In this document: positions 1 through 9,189 of the stretch, in pieces
Position numbering within the stretch: position 1 is the first letter of the stretch
How the letters are laid out: each line of letters opens with the position of its first letter
The notes under the pieces: generated by a model
Database searches by the model: none
What the model was told of the DNA's origin: nothing
What the model saw: only the letters and a program-made list of their open reading frames with translations
Made by a program: the position numbers and the translations under genes
Assembly: GCF_001975825.1 (NCBI RefSeq)
Contig: NZ_MTKN01000010.1
Span: forward strand, 1-64,000
Reading direction: 5' to 3'
From: [Flexibacter] sp. ATCC 35208
Lineage (GTDB): Bacteria > Bacteroidota > Bacteroidia > Chitinophagales > Chitinophagaceae
DNA length: 64,000 bases

Positions 1-1257
1 ACTGCCGCGGGTGAAATGCTTGCCTGGAATCCTCAATTGTATACCACTTCTGAGATGGCTTGTGAGGCGGTGAAGAGAGCACAGAAATTGATCAATAGGG
101 AGGGGCTACATGTAGTAGAACATATTCTGCTTCGACCTCATTGTGAAAATAATTGCGGGTGTTATTTGTTACCGCATCAGGCGGAGCTGTTCCGTCAGTG
201 TGATTTTCCTGATCTGGTGGCAGGGTATGATCCTTATTCGTTTATTGCTACCGTTGTATTACCTGCATGGCCGGAGAGGTTTAGAAAGGATGGTAACAGG
301 CAGGTGATTGAAAATATGCTGCAAAGGGAAGCGCCTGCGCATGTATTACTGCGTATTACCTGGTTGATGCCGAAAGAATTCTGTCAGTTTGAAAGTTATT
401 ATAAGCAATGGATCAGGTGGATGGCGAAGAAAACAGTGTGTAATGGGCCGTTTGATTTTGACGGGTTCTTACAGGTGTTGACGAGGGATGTGGAGACACA
501 GGATTTTCAGGAGCAGGTGAATGAGTTGTTTGATTGGAAGACGTCTTGTGAAGAGCAGGGGCCTGTGATAAAGGTGGCGGCGGAGTGCAAGGTTGCAGTG
601 GAGAGTACGGCGAAGGCGGTAAGTGCAGTTACGACTTCCGATAAGGCAGTCACTGAAGCAGCAACGAAACCAATAATCGAAGATAAAACAAAGCCTGTAT
701 CCGAAGCCGCAACAAAACCAGTAACCGAGGATGAAACGAAGCCTGTACCCGAAGCAATAACAAAACCAGTAGCTATTGCTGAACCGAAATCTGTAGGTCA
801 GACCACCCCACTTGCCTACATTGACGCAAGCAATAAAGCCAGAATTGTCAATGGCCGTCTCAATGCCCGCAAGAAAGCCATCAAAGAACTGGCTGCCGAC
901 ATTAAAGACAAACAACTCGCTGGCATGATCACCACCTTCTCCGAAGCTGCTGACCCCTCCTTAATACAATACCAGCAGGTAGTTGACAAAATTATAGCCG
1001 ACTGGCCCAGTGGCAAAAAGAAGATCCTGAATAAAAAACAGGCCACTTCTCTCCTCAGCCTACTCACCGGTAACTATCTGGATAAATACACTTTCGGTGG
1101 CAAAGACATCAGTGGGCTCACTGCTGCCAAACCTATCCTGGACCAAATCAAAACCAAAATGCCACTGGCAGACATCTATAGAGAATGGAATGCTGCTACA
1201 GTGAAAAAATACGAACCTTCATTAGACATGACCCAGATTGAAAATCTCTTTAAATAA
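1..1257 (+). CDS. eCIS baseplate-associated protein, C-terminal part (5' end outside window)
   Basis: The frame is open from base 1, so the first ATG at 16 is probably internal and the gene starts upstream of the window. Residues about 35-45 carry VVEHILLRP and residues 77-125 carry VVLPAWPERF, EAPAHVLLRITW and FESYYKQW; I know this block from large baseplate-region proteins of Bacteroidota contractile injection systems. Residues about 200-265 are a low-complexity linker of repeats such as EAATKPVTEDETKPV. The last 130 residues (from about 275) form a separate Lys/Ala-rich helical domain that I do not recognise. The stop lies 3 bases before the tape-measure gene, which supports one operon. 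Codon style changes sharply near base 640: C-poor before, C-rich after. Exact baseplate role is inferred. Confidence 0.7.
   Translation, partial: TAAGEMLAWNPQLYTTSEMACEAVKRAQKLINREGLHVVEHILLRPHCENNCGCYLLPHQAELFRQCDFPDLVAGYDPYSFIATVVLPAWPERFRKDGNRQVIENMLQREAPAHVLLRITWLMPKEFCQFESYYKQWIRWMAKKTVCNGPFDFDGFLQVLTRDVETQDFQEQVNELFDWKTSCEEQGPVIKVAAECKVAVESTAKAVSAVTTSDKAVTEAATKPIIEDKTKPVSEAATKPVTEDETKPVPEAITKPVAIAEPKSVGQTTPLAYIDASNKARIVNGRLNARKKAIKELAADIKDKQLAGMITTFSEAADPSLIQYQQVVDKIIADWPSGKKKILNKKQATSLLSLLTGNYLDKYTFGGKDISGLTAAKPILDQIKTKMPLADIYREWNAATVKKYEPSLDMTQIENLFK
655..774 (+). repeat. 48-bp tandem repeat coding for a Thr/Lys/Pro linker
   Basis: Two full 48-bp units (655-702, 703-750) and a partial third one (751-774) encode EA(A/I)TKPV(T)ED(E/K)TKPV-type peptides inside the preceding CDS. 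The copies have diverged at third positions. They probably form a flexible spacer between the baseplate-like domain and the C-terminal domain. Confidence 0.75.
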
Positions 1258-1260
1258 TAC

Positions 1261-2715
1261 ATGGCAGCGGAACAACTCCATATGATCCGCAGACAGGTGC
1301 TGGCTTTGAAATTTCCAAAGTCAGCACCTGCTTTCGAATGGCAGCACGAGATGAGCAGGTATTACCACCATCATCTTGTGCCGCTGTTAGAAAAAGCTTG
1401 CAATGAACTTTGTGTCGAAGGCGAAGTAATACAACTGGATAGTGTTACCATTGACCTGGGTATCCTCCGGATCAAAGACATGAAGGCAGGCAAAAGCGAA
1501 GAAATAATCTATGCACTCCTGCTGGAACAACTTCGAAAGCACATTCCCACCGCATTGCGTATTTCGGCAAAAGCAGGTAATACCATCCGCCTGTCTGTAG
1601 CCCGGCAGTGGCTCTTTTACATGCAAAAAGGTTACCTCCCATGGAATACATTAAGGGCAGACTCCGTTTGGTACAATTATGTACTTGAAGCATTTGCTAC
1701 TGACTTCCATATGGTCACGCTACTCAGAGAGCAGTTATTGCATGATCCTGTCGTATTACAGCGAGTGATCACTGATCACCCAGTTCCTTTTCTGATTCAA
1801 TTAATGGAAATATTGACTGCCACCAGTCAGGCGAATATACTAACCGTATTTCATGAACTGGCTACGCTCAAAGCTTTTTCAAAAAGTGAAAGCCCGTCCC
1901 GTTTCCTCCCATCATCATCTTTTTCCATTCCAGTTGTTATGAGTCATCAGCTCTGGAAACTGGTATTTAAGATGGCGGCCGGTCCCCATGGGAAAAACCT
2001 TTCCACATCCCAGGTAGCAGCGGCTTACATACAGCAGGAGCAAATGGCAATGGAAATTTCTATAGCGGAATTAAATGAAGAGGTAATAAACGTACTACCG
2101 GTATGCTTTCCCTTATTAAAGGAGATGTCTGTTTCAAATGTAATTCATCCGGTTGCTTCCAATTCACAAAATAACGCAATCAGTATTGAACATGAAGATG
2201 ACACCATCCCATCCGATGGCATCTTCCTCATCAACACCGGACTTGTCCTGCTCAATCCCTTCCTTTCCACCTTCTTCAAAAAACTAGGCCTGTTAAAAAA
2301 TAACGCCTTTGCTGATATCACCGCACACGAAAAAGCATTGTACCTGCTGCATTACCTCGCTACAGGTGAAACCGAAACCCCAGAACATGCCTTAGTAGTG
2401 CCCAAGTTACTCTGCGCATGGCCATTAGGTAAAAACCTTGCACAGGAAATTGTATTGACACCCGGGGAGTGTGAAGAAGCAGACAACCTGCTGGAAGTCG
2501 TGATCGAACACTGGGAAAAACTACAAAATACATCTGTCGATGCATTGAGAGGTAGCTTTCTGCAACGCAACGGAAAGATCTTTACCCTCAATGAACAAAC
2601 ATATATCCAGGTTGAACAACAACCCCTAGATATCCTTTTAGATTACTTGCCATGGAGTATCAGTCATATCCGGCTGCCATGGATGAAAAATATTTTAAGA
2701 GTTGAATGGCGATGA
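1261..2715 (+). CDS. Contractile injection system tape-measure protein (CIS_TMP)
   Basis: This 484-residue protein matches the family annotated as contractile injection system tape measure protein. Seen directly: the N-terminal pattern MIRRQVLALKFP, then HHLVPLLEKACNEL and IQLDSVTIDLGIL (residues about 35-70), and the diagnostic C-terminus DILLDYLPWSISHIRLPWM followed by LRVEW. The middle part is helical and more variable, with a Leu-rich segment near residues 320-380. In eCIS particles the family is thought to set sheath and tube length or to act in assembly at the baseplate. The gene begins 3 bases after the baseplate-like CDS and its end overlaps the next start by 10 bases. Confidence 0.9.
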   Translation: MAAEQLHMIRRQVLALKFPKSAPAFEWQHEMSRYYHHHLVPLLEKACNELCVEGEVIQLDSVTIDLGILRIKDMKAGKSEEIIYALLLEQLRKHIPTALRISAKAGNTIRLSVARQWLFYMQKGYLPWNTLRADSVWYNYVLEAFATDFHMVTLLREQLLHDPVVLQRVITDHPVPFLIQLMEILTATSQANILTVFHELATLKAFSKSESPSRFLPSSSFSIPVVMSHQLWKLVFKMAAGPHGKNLSTSQVAAAYIQQEQMAMEISIAELNEEVINVLPVCFPLLKEMSVSNVIHPVASNSQNNAISIEHEDDTIPSDGIFLINTGLVLLNPFLSTFFKKLGLLKNNAFADITAHEKALYLLHYLATGETETPEHALVVPKLLCAWPLGKNLAQEIVLTPGECEEADNLLEVVIEHWEKLQNTSVDALRGSFLQRNGKIFTLNEQTYIQVEQQPLDILLDYLPWSISHIRLPWMKNILRVEWR

Positions 2716-3893
2716 AAAAATACAACCAATGTAAGAAACCTTCCCCTGTCACAGAGGAAACTCCTTTTTTCGGATCACAATCTGAAAGCAGTTTCTTCAC
2801 GCCCACTATTCAACGCAGCCCGCTCAGTGAAAGCGTCAAAAACAGCTGGGGATTCGATGGCAATAAAGGAAACATCTTCAATATACTCAGAACCAAATGC
2901 CCCTGTAAAGACCCGGACCTGGATCAATACATCGGCAGCATCTTCCCCATTATCAGCGACGATTGGTGGCTGGCTACAACCATCATGCAATATGGTCCCG
3001 AGCCCTTATGGCCACACGAGCTACTGGTGGAACGTAATAAACGATCCAGGGAAAACAACTGGGGATCAGAACCAGGAAATATCGAAGCCAGTATGGGCAA
3101 GGAAGGCAAGATCAAAGCTTACTATTTTCCCGGTACCAGCGATCGTCGTGCGATGATCATTGGTGGTGTACATGGCAGTGAGCGGGGTGGTGTGGAAGTA
3201 GTGAATCATCTGCTGGAAATCATGCGGGGTCCGATGGCACAAATGCCATATTATTCTGTGATCATTGTACCCAGCCTCTTCCCTGACAATGTCGCTATTG
3301 GCAGCAGAGAAACGCCAGTAAAAGGCGCCGTTGACCCTAACCGACAATTCCCAAAAGTGGGGAGCAATGCCGATTTCAATGCTGATAAAAACTGTACAGT
3401 AGACAGTACCGGGAAAAGATGTGTTGAAGATAACAACCTCGTATTAATGGACCTGGTAGACCGCTTCAAACCTGAGCGCCTGGCCAGTGTACATGGTCAT
3501 AGCAATTTAGACGAATCGACCATGAATGAACTGGGTGGTCCAAGTATCACCACCGATCCAAGACCTGGCAATGAAGCAGCTGATGAAGCACTGGCACTTG
3601 AGATGGCGAAAAAAGCAAATGACCTGAAGGTAAGAGTACCCGCCAATAAACTGGGTAAAAAGGATCAACATGTTCGTTACCCCAACAAAACAGCCAAGCG
3701 CTCTACTGAGGGTGTCACCTTTGGCAACTGGGGTTCGCATGCCACTCCTACCCGACCAGCGATGAATATGATATTGATTGAAACCTATGGTAATGCCACC
3801 AGCAAAGGCAACAAAACCAGACAGGCAGAACTGGAATCATTAGCAAGTGTGCTGCATGATATATTCCTGGCGCCTCCGAAGGAAACTAAATAA
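2706..3893 (+). CDS. M14-like zinc carboxypeptidase with eCIS-type N-terminal leader
   Basis: The 395-residue protein carries the signature of M14 zinc carboxypeptidases: GGVHGSE (H156, E159 as zinc ligands), DPNRQFP (N212-R213, substrate carboxylate binding), SVHGHS (H263 or H265, third ligand) and a late ILIETYG whose E359 fits the catalytic glutamate. There is no signal peptide. Instead residues 20-37 read PFFG...SFFTPTIQR, a leader shared with the proteins at 3893 and 9190. A Cys pair (CPC, 65-67) follows. Within an eCIS operon this makes it either injected cargo or a peptidase that processes cargo; neither is proven. The start at 2706 overlaps the tape-measure gene, and the stop touches the next ATG. 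Confidence 0.75.
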   Translation: MAMKKYNQCKKPSPVTEETPFFGSQSESSFFTPTIQRSPLSESVKNSWGFDGNKGNIFNILRTKCPCKDPDLDQYIGSIFPIISDDWWLATTIMQYGPEPLWPHELLVERNKRSRENNWGSEPGNIEASMGKEGKIKAYYFPGTSDRRAMIIGGVHGSERGGVEVVNHLLEIMRGPMAQMPYYSVIIVPSLFPDNVAIGSRETPVKGAVDPNRQFPKVGSNADFNADKNCTVDSTGKRCVEDNNLVLMDLVDRFKPERLASVHGHSNLDESTMNELGGPSITTDPRPGNEAADEALALEMAKKANDLKVRVPANKLGKKDQHVRYPNKTAKRSTEGVTFGNWGSHATPTRPAMNMILIETYGNATSKGNKTRQAELESLASVLHDIFLAPPKETK

Positions 3894-6800
3894 TGGAAAA
3901 AGCTACCCCAACATCCGTCGCGACTTCCGCGAAAACAAACACCCCCTTTTTTGGAAAAGAAGGTGGGGAGGATTTTTTTTCGGGGACTGATTTTTTTGCT
4001 GATGTGCAAAGGTGTGCGTGTGATGAGCAGGAGGAAGAGATTCAAAGGTGTGCGTGCGACGAACAGGAGGAAGAAATTCATACTAAAACAGAAGAACAAA
4101 AACCAGATCCTGCACCTACACCCCCACCACCTGCAGCGCCTACGGAAACGGTAAAAGAATCGGAAGAAGAGGAGGAAGACCCGGAATCAAAGGAAGAAGT
4201 TCAAAAGAAACCCATCTTTGAAACCGAAGCGCCCAATGATATACAACGCAGTTGCCGGGAATGTGAAGAAGGGGAAGTAGTATACCGCCAACCAGCTACA
4301 AACATCCAGCTACTGGATGATGTAAAACCTGATGGCAGCCGTGAATCTATCATCACCGCGGCCAGAACTATGCTGGATAAAATCCAGGCCAAAAACAACG
4401 ATGGCAGTGGCAAAAGAGTCGGTGCCCAATACCTTTTAGAGATCTTTCACCTCGCCGCCCCCGGGGTATGGGATGACACCAACATCGAAAACATCGGCGG
4501 TCAGCTTCCCTCCTGGTGTGGTATCTTCGCCGTTTGGGCACATAAAAAAGCAGGCAAAAACATAGGTGACTGGCAAATGGGTAAAGGTGTCTCAGCCTTC
4601 CATACCCTTACCCAAACCACTGCTCCTCAACCCGGTGATATCGGTTACATAGACCAACCCTACCAGCACCACTGCATAGTGGTAAAAGTGGAAGGCGACA
4701 CCGTTTACAGCATCGATGGTAACAGCGGCCTTTTCAGTGAAGTAAAAGAAAATGTCAAACCACTCTCTAACTATTCCGGCTTTTTTACAGCCTTTGCAAC
4801 CAGCACGAGCAGTGCGGTTCAAACCAAACTCACCGTTGGCCAGCCCGATGACATATACGAAAAAGAAGCTGACAGTGTCGCCACCCAGGTCATTCAGCGT
4901 ATGGCAACTCCTATCATCCAGCGCTCCATTGCTCCTGTAAAGATCCAGCGTAAGCCCATCTTCGAAAGCAACAGCCCTGAACACCTGCAAAGGAAATGTG
5001 CCGCCTGCGAACAAAAAGAAAAGATGTTGCAAAAGAAAGGTGGCCCATCAGCAGCACCGCCTTCTGTAGAATCTACACTTGCAGGAAGCAAAGGCAGTGG
5101 TAGTCCGCTTCCTTCACACATACAACAAAGTATGGGTAGTGCTATGGGCGCAGACTTCAGTGGTATCCGAATTCATACGGACAGCAGCGCTGTGCAGATG
5201 AACAAAGACCTGCATGCACAGGCCTTTACCCATGGCAATCACATTTACTTCAACAGTGGTAAATACAACACGGCGCATAGCAGCGGTCAGCACCTGCTGG
5301 CGCATGAGCTCACACATACCATTCAACAAGGCGCTGCGGGTAAAGCCATCAACCGGCTCACGGCAGAAGAACAAACTTCTCACGCCAATGATGTATATGA
5401 TGCACTGGATGGCTGGACCTCCAGCAATGACAGCGCCATCATCTTATCCAAATTCCAGGGACTGAGCGCGAATGATGTGGATGCTATCCTGAACGCCGTA
5501 GCCGCCAGGGCAGAAGAAAACGTACTATATGTGTATGACTGGCTCAGTGCTGACTGTGTTACTTCTGACTGGAAAGCATTGCTCCGCATCTTCATACAGG
5601 TACAATCTACCCAGATCACTGAGCTCATAGCAAAAGAGGTTTTGAATCGTCTGAATGGATACACCTCTGACGACGACAGCAAAGAGATCAGGGAACTGCT
5701 TACGGGGCCTACCGGTGGTACGATGGACAACATTCTCGGGGAGATGGAGACACAGGGGGAATACCTTCCTGATGACATGGCTGTCTTCCTCTTTGGAGAT
5801 TTACAGGATATGGATGCGCACAACCTGTCGCTCGCCTTCTTTGGCAGTGGCAGTGTAAAAGCCCTGGAATACGCCACTCACTGGTATGCCTATAAGATTA
5901 AAAACCTTATTTCAGGCTGGACCAGCATGGCAGACAGCAACTCTATATTACTCAACTTCCGCCGGTTGCCTAATCACATGGCGCGAGTGGCAGTATATGC
6001 CAAACTTGGGGAACTCACACAGGCCGAATGGAATGAAACCGCGGCCTTCTCTCTCATGGACGATATGCAGCAGGGAGATTACAATACCTTACGCAGTGAA
6101 TTACTCCCCGAACTGCCTGTGTATAGTATTGAAAGAAACTTCCTCCGGCAGGCATGGGATTTTATCACTGATGTAGGTGATTACCTGATTGGTTTTGTAG
6201 AATATGTAGTTTGTGGAGTAGCTGGTGTCATCGCGGGTATTTTTGATGCCATTGCAAGCATTGTAAGTGGCATAGTTGACCTCGCGGCAGGTATTGTACA
6301 CTTCTGTGGCTGGTTACTTTTTAAAGCCAGCGGCGGGGCTATATGCAGGGAATCTGCTGATAAGGTACACGACTTCGTGGCTTCTATTGGTCAGGCTTTT
6401 AATGCGCCCGGTGAAATGATTTCCAGGATGTGGGAAGAAACAAAACTGGAAGCTTCCCTGATCGAAGGTCCATTTGAAGAATGTCAGCTCGCGATCTTCT
6501 GGGTGAGAAAGGTGACTAACTTTGTGGTGAACATAGTCTTACTCATTGTTGCTGGCTATGGTGCCGTCAAAGCGGCGCTTGAAGCCATCGAAACCATCAA
6601 GACCATCAGCACATTCGGCGAGTTTCTCACAAAAGTGGGCGAGGTACCTATCCGTTTACTGCGCAGCATGCGGCAATTGCCAGCCAGCCTTGCCAGCGGT
6701 GCAGCCAGGATCGTGAGTACGATCCGTAATATTGATGAAATCATTTCGGCAGTCCGAACCACGATAGGTTTTATCCGACTCGCAGTTGCTGATGAAAACT

Positions 6801-7978
6801 TCTTTACAAACTTACGAGCTGCAGGTACTGAACTGGCCAGAGAACGACTCGCCGCAGAAAGGGAGTTCTGGCGCAGGCGCCGTGAGATATGGCGAGGTGC
6901 TACTGATGCGCAGGAAACACGCCTGGGAGGTATTGAAAACGCCACTGATGATGCGATTGCCACAGCCGATACAAACCGTCAGGCTGCCGAAGCGCAGATA
7001 CTAGAAGCAGAAGCGGAAGCCAATACTACCAGAACTGCCGCCAATGCGACTGAAACTGAAGTAAGAACAGGGCAACCTACCGATGAACCTAACAGACCTG
7101 TTACTCCTGATGTTCCGAATCCGGAAGCACTGGCATGGGAACAGAGCCTGAGTCCTGAAACCCGTGCCATGCTCGATGCCGATCCTGAACTCCGCAGGAT
7201 GTGGCACAACATGGATCCTGATGTACGTCGTGCACTTACCTATTGTAATTCCCCCTGTATCCCGGTCAATATTTCTCCACAGAACCTGACCAAGGTACAT
7301 AACCTCATCACCAGGCTCAACCTGTCTTCTGATGACCGTGCACTCAGGGAATACCTGCATATGTTCAGAGACAACCAGACAGATCTTGCCAACGCCATCG
7401 ACGCACTCAATGGTGTCACCAATGGAACAGAGCTGCAGCAATTCATGGACAACCGCCTCATTTCAGCGATACAGGCCAGGGCAGGTGTAACATTGCGCAG
7501 GGGTGTTGGCGGATTGTGGGAATATACCCGGGCTGATGGCGTAGTGATCCGTGAATTTGAATTCAATACCCACGGGTTCCTGACTGACAACAGGGGTACG
7601 AACAACTTCTTCCAGTCACACCACGGTATACAAGATGCCTGGGCAAGGGAACGCTTTGCAGGTATGGGGGTTTATGGCAGGGATGACGCTCCGGCTTTGT
7701 TACTGAGAACACGTAACTTCGCCGACGGCGCCCGTGGTACCCCACATGGATTGATCAATGACCTGCAGGGCGCCAGAAGAGCAACGGTCGCTACCCGCAC
7801 CTTTGCAGAAGAAAGAGCCTTCCTGGTAAGTGATATGAATGCAATAGGCATACCTGCCGGCGTGCAGGGGCCTTACCTCGCAGAAGTGGATGCCTACTTT
7901 GGAAGGATCTACAATACACTCAGAACAACTTTAACCAACGATCAGCTAACTGCTATCTTTGGCACATGGACCCCATAA
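3893..7978 (+). CDS. Multidomain eCIS cargo toxin: CHAP-like, DUF4157, membrane segments, SHH-type nuclease
   Basis: Order of parts in 1361 residues: FF...FF...VQ leader (about 20-40); two QRCACDEQEEEI repeats; Pro/Glu-rich linker; a papain-like CHAP/NlpC-type domain (about 145-305) with C209 in PSWCGIF, H259/H260 and D275-N277; the motif VGQPDDIYEKEADSVA that normally precedes DUF4157; DUF4157 itself (about 405-480) with HELTH (H471, E472, H475); three degenerate helical repeats with the pattern GWTS..DS; hydrophobic segments at about 764-810 and 876-900; an Ala/Glu coiled coil near 1020-1060; and a C-terminal domain with QSHHGIQDAW (S1242, H1243, H1244) and GTPHGLINDLQGAR. That last block fits the HNH/EndoVII fold toxins with an SHH signature (Tox-SHH). 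The gene overlaps a SUKH immunity gene by 13 bases. Likely injected by the eCIS; DUF4157 is known to associate with eCIS cargo. Substrates are inferred. Confidence 0.8.
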   Translation: MEKATPTSVATSAKTNTPFFGKEGGEDFFSGTDFFADVQRCACDEQEEEIQRCACDEQEEEIHTKTEEQKPDPAPTPPPPAAPTETVKESEEEEEDPESKEEVQKKPIFETEAPNDIQRSCRECEEGEVVYRQPATNIQLLDDVKPDGSRESIITAARTMLDKIQAKNNDGSGKRVGAQYLLEIFHLAAPGVWDDTNIENIGGQLPSWCGIFAVWAHKKAGKNIGDWQMGKGVSAFHTLTQTTAPQPGDIGYIDQPYQHHCIVVKVEGDTVYSIDGNSGLFSEVKENVKPLSNYSGFFTAFATSTSSAVQTKLTVGQPDDIYEKEADSVATQVIQRMATPIIQRSIAPVKIQRKPIFESNSPEHLQRKCAACEQKEKMLQKKGGPSAAPPSVESTLAGSKGSGSPLPSHIQQSMGSAMGADFSGIRIHTDSSAVQMNKDLHAQAFTHGNHIYFNSGKYNTAHSSGQHLLAHELTHTIQQGAAGKAINRLTAEEQTSHANDVYDALDGWTSSNDSAIILSKFQGLSANDVDAILNAVAARAEENVLYVYDWLSADCVTSDWKALLRIFIQVQSTQITELIAKEVLNRLNGYTSDDDSKEIRELLTGPTGGTMDNILGEMETQGEYLPDDMAVFLFGDLQDMDAHNLSLAFFGSGSVKALEYATHWYAYKIKNLISGWTSMADSNSILLNFRRLPNHMARVAVYAKLGELTQAEWNETAAFSLMDDMQQGDYNTLRSELLPELPVYSIERNFLRQAWDFITDVGDYLIGFVEYVVCGVAGVIAGIFDAIASIVSGIVDLAAGIVHFCGWLLFKASGGAICRESADKVHDFVASIGQAFNAPGEMISRMWEETKLEASLIEGPFEECQLAIFWVRKVTNFVVNIVLLIVAGYGAVKAALEAIETIKTISTFGEFLTKVGEVPIRLLRSMRQLPASLASGAARIVSTIRNIDEIISAVRTTIGFIRLAVADENFFTNLRAAGTELARERLAAEREFWRRRREIWRGATDAQETRLGGIENATDDAIATADTNRQAAEAQILEAEAEANTTRTAANATETEVRTGQPTDEPNRPVTPDVPNPEALAWEQSLSPETRAMLDADPELRRMWHNMDPDVRRALTYCNSPCIPVNISPQNLTKVHNLITRLNLSSDDRALREYLHMFRDNQTDLANAIDALNGVTNGTELQQFMDNRLISAIQARAGVTLRRGVGGLWEYTRADGVVIREFEFNTHGFLTDNRGTNNFFQSHHGIQDAWARERFAGMGVYGRDDAPALLLRTRNFADGARGTPHGLINDLQGARRATVATRTFAEERAFLVSDMNAIGIPAGVQGPYLAEVDAYFGRIYNTLRTTLTNDQLTAIFGTWTP
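4007..4078 (+). repeat. 36-bp direct tandem duplication (QRCACDEQEEEI x2)
   Basis: Two adjacent 36-bp units inside the toxin gene encode identical 12-residue peptides with two cysteines and an acidic tail, differing at a few silent positions. The related peptides QRSCRECEEGE and QRKCAACEQKE occur later in the same protein and QRCPCEESE ends the protein at 9190, so QR(C/x)xC plus acidic tail is a recurring module here. Confidence 0.8.
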
Positions 7979-8412
7979 AAAAAGACCTTATGAGTACAAT
8001 TATTGGTCCCGACTGGGATAAACAAAACCCGGCTACGGAGCAAGATATACAATCGCTGGAAGCTGCTTTCGGGGCAATACCGGAAGACTACAAAGCCTTG
8101 TTATTACAATCCAACGGCAGTAGTCTGCGTGGTAAGAAGACACCATTCATCATCTATTCCGTCTCTGAAGTACTGGCATTATTCAGAGAGAAAGATCTGT
8201 ATAAATTCATTCCGCAATCCCTTGTTTTTGGTGGGGATGGTGGGGGTACTATTTATTGTTTTGACCTGCGCCCGGGAAAGGAACAGGCTGTATTTTTCAT
8301 CAGGGAAGAAGATGCCGGTTATGAGCCGAATGCATACAATTATGTAGTGTTTAATGGCACGACACTTACTGACACCATTCAGCGCATTGTCAACAATGAA
8401 AAGCTCAACTAA
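7966..8412 (+). CDS. SUKH (SMI1/KNR4) family immunity protein
   Basis: This 148-residue protein shows the SUKH pattern: ATEQDIQSLEAAFG followed by IPEDYKALLLQSNGSS, then SLVFGGDGGGTIYCFDLR and a C-terminal aromatic/acidic strand region. SUKH proteins neutralise nuclease and other polymorphic toxins by binding their toxin domain. It lies directly after, and overlaps by 13 bases, a gene with a nuclease-like C-terminus, the standard toxin-immunity arrangement. An alternative in-frame start lies at 7990 (ATGAGTACA), which would remove eight residues and almost all overlap. It should act in the cytoplasm of the producing cell. Confidence 0.88.
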   Translation: MDPIKKDLMSTIIGPDWDKQNPATEQDIQSLEAAFGAIPEDYKALLLQSNGSSLRGKKTPFIIYSVSEVLALFREKDLYKFIPQSLVFGGDGGGTIYCFDLRPGKEQAVFFIREEDAGYEPNAYNYVVFNGTTLTDTIQRIVNNEKLN

Positions 8413-9179
8413 TGCCTATCATTTCCATAGCCATCCAAAAGGGAGGCGCTGGCAAGACCACTACCTCCATTAATCTTGGTGCCGCACTGGCAAGAGCCGG
8501 GAAGAAAGTGCTGCTGGTAGATGCCGATCCACAGGCCAACCTCTCCCAATCACTGGGTGTGCCGCCGGAGCCGGCGCAAAACCTGTATACTGAATTGAAG
8601 CGGGAAATGACAGGAGAAGGCAGCCAGATCAGGGATGCGATTATCAACATCAAAGAAGGACTGGACCTTGTTCCATCGTCTATTGAACTGGCAGGTGCAG
8701 AGCTGGAACTGGTGAGTGTATATGGCAGAGAACAGGTACTTAGCTGGCTCTTACAACCTGTAGCAGCTGATTATGATTTTATTCTCATTGATTGTCCTCA
8801 TGCTGTAGGAATGCTCACTGTGAATGCGCTGGCTTGTAGTGACTATGTGCTCATTCCTCTGCCGGCAGAGTTTCTGCCATTGAAAGGGGCATATAGTTTT
8901 ATGCAGCACTTTCAGACGATCAGAAAAAAGCTGAACCCCAAACTCAATCTGCTGGGCATGGTCCTCACCAGATTTGACGAGCGGAAAACAATGAATCAAC
9001 AAGTCAGACAGGAACTGACTGATAAATACAATGGTCAGGTATTCGGCACAGTCATTCGTACCAATATGCAACTGGCCAAAGCACAGGAAGCAGGTAAAGA
9101 TATTTTCAGCTATGACCCACAGGCCAATGGTGCAAAAGATTACGCCAGACTGGCAACGGAACTACTTAGTAAATTATAA
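8412..9179 (+). CDS. ParA/Soj-family ATPase in the eCIS operon
   Basis: The N-terminus contains the deviant Walker A box KGGAGKTT (residues 10-17, with the signature Lys10 and catalytic Lys15), followed by LLVDADPQANLSQSLG (A' region) and FILIDCPHAVGMLT (Walker B). At 255 residues it has the size of a minimal ParA/Soj/MinD-type ATPase without a DNA-binding extension, and no ParB gene is nearby. The start codon shares one base with the stop of the immunity gene (TAATG). In this setting it may position or partition injection particles or cargo in the cell, but that is inference; the ATPase call itself is secure. Confidence 0.9.
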   Translation: MPIISIAIQKGGAGKTTTSINLGAALARAGKKVLLVDADPQANLSQSLGVPPEPAQNLYTELKREMTGEGSQIRDAIINIKEGLDLVPSSIELAGAELELVSVYGREQVLSWLLQPVAADYDFILIDCPHAVGMLTVNALACSDYVLIPLPAEFLPLKGAYSFMQHFQTIRKKLNPKLNLLGMVLTRFDERKTMNQQVRQELTDKYNGQVFGTVIRTNMQLAKAQEAGKDIFSYDPQANGAKDYARLATELLSKL

Positions 9180-9189
9180 ATGACTCCAT

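Noticed and set aside
2827..3156. A 109-codon frame overlapping the peptidase gene
   Set aside because: It is in another frame within the M14-like gene, which has complete zinc-site motifs.
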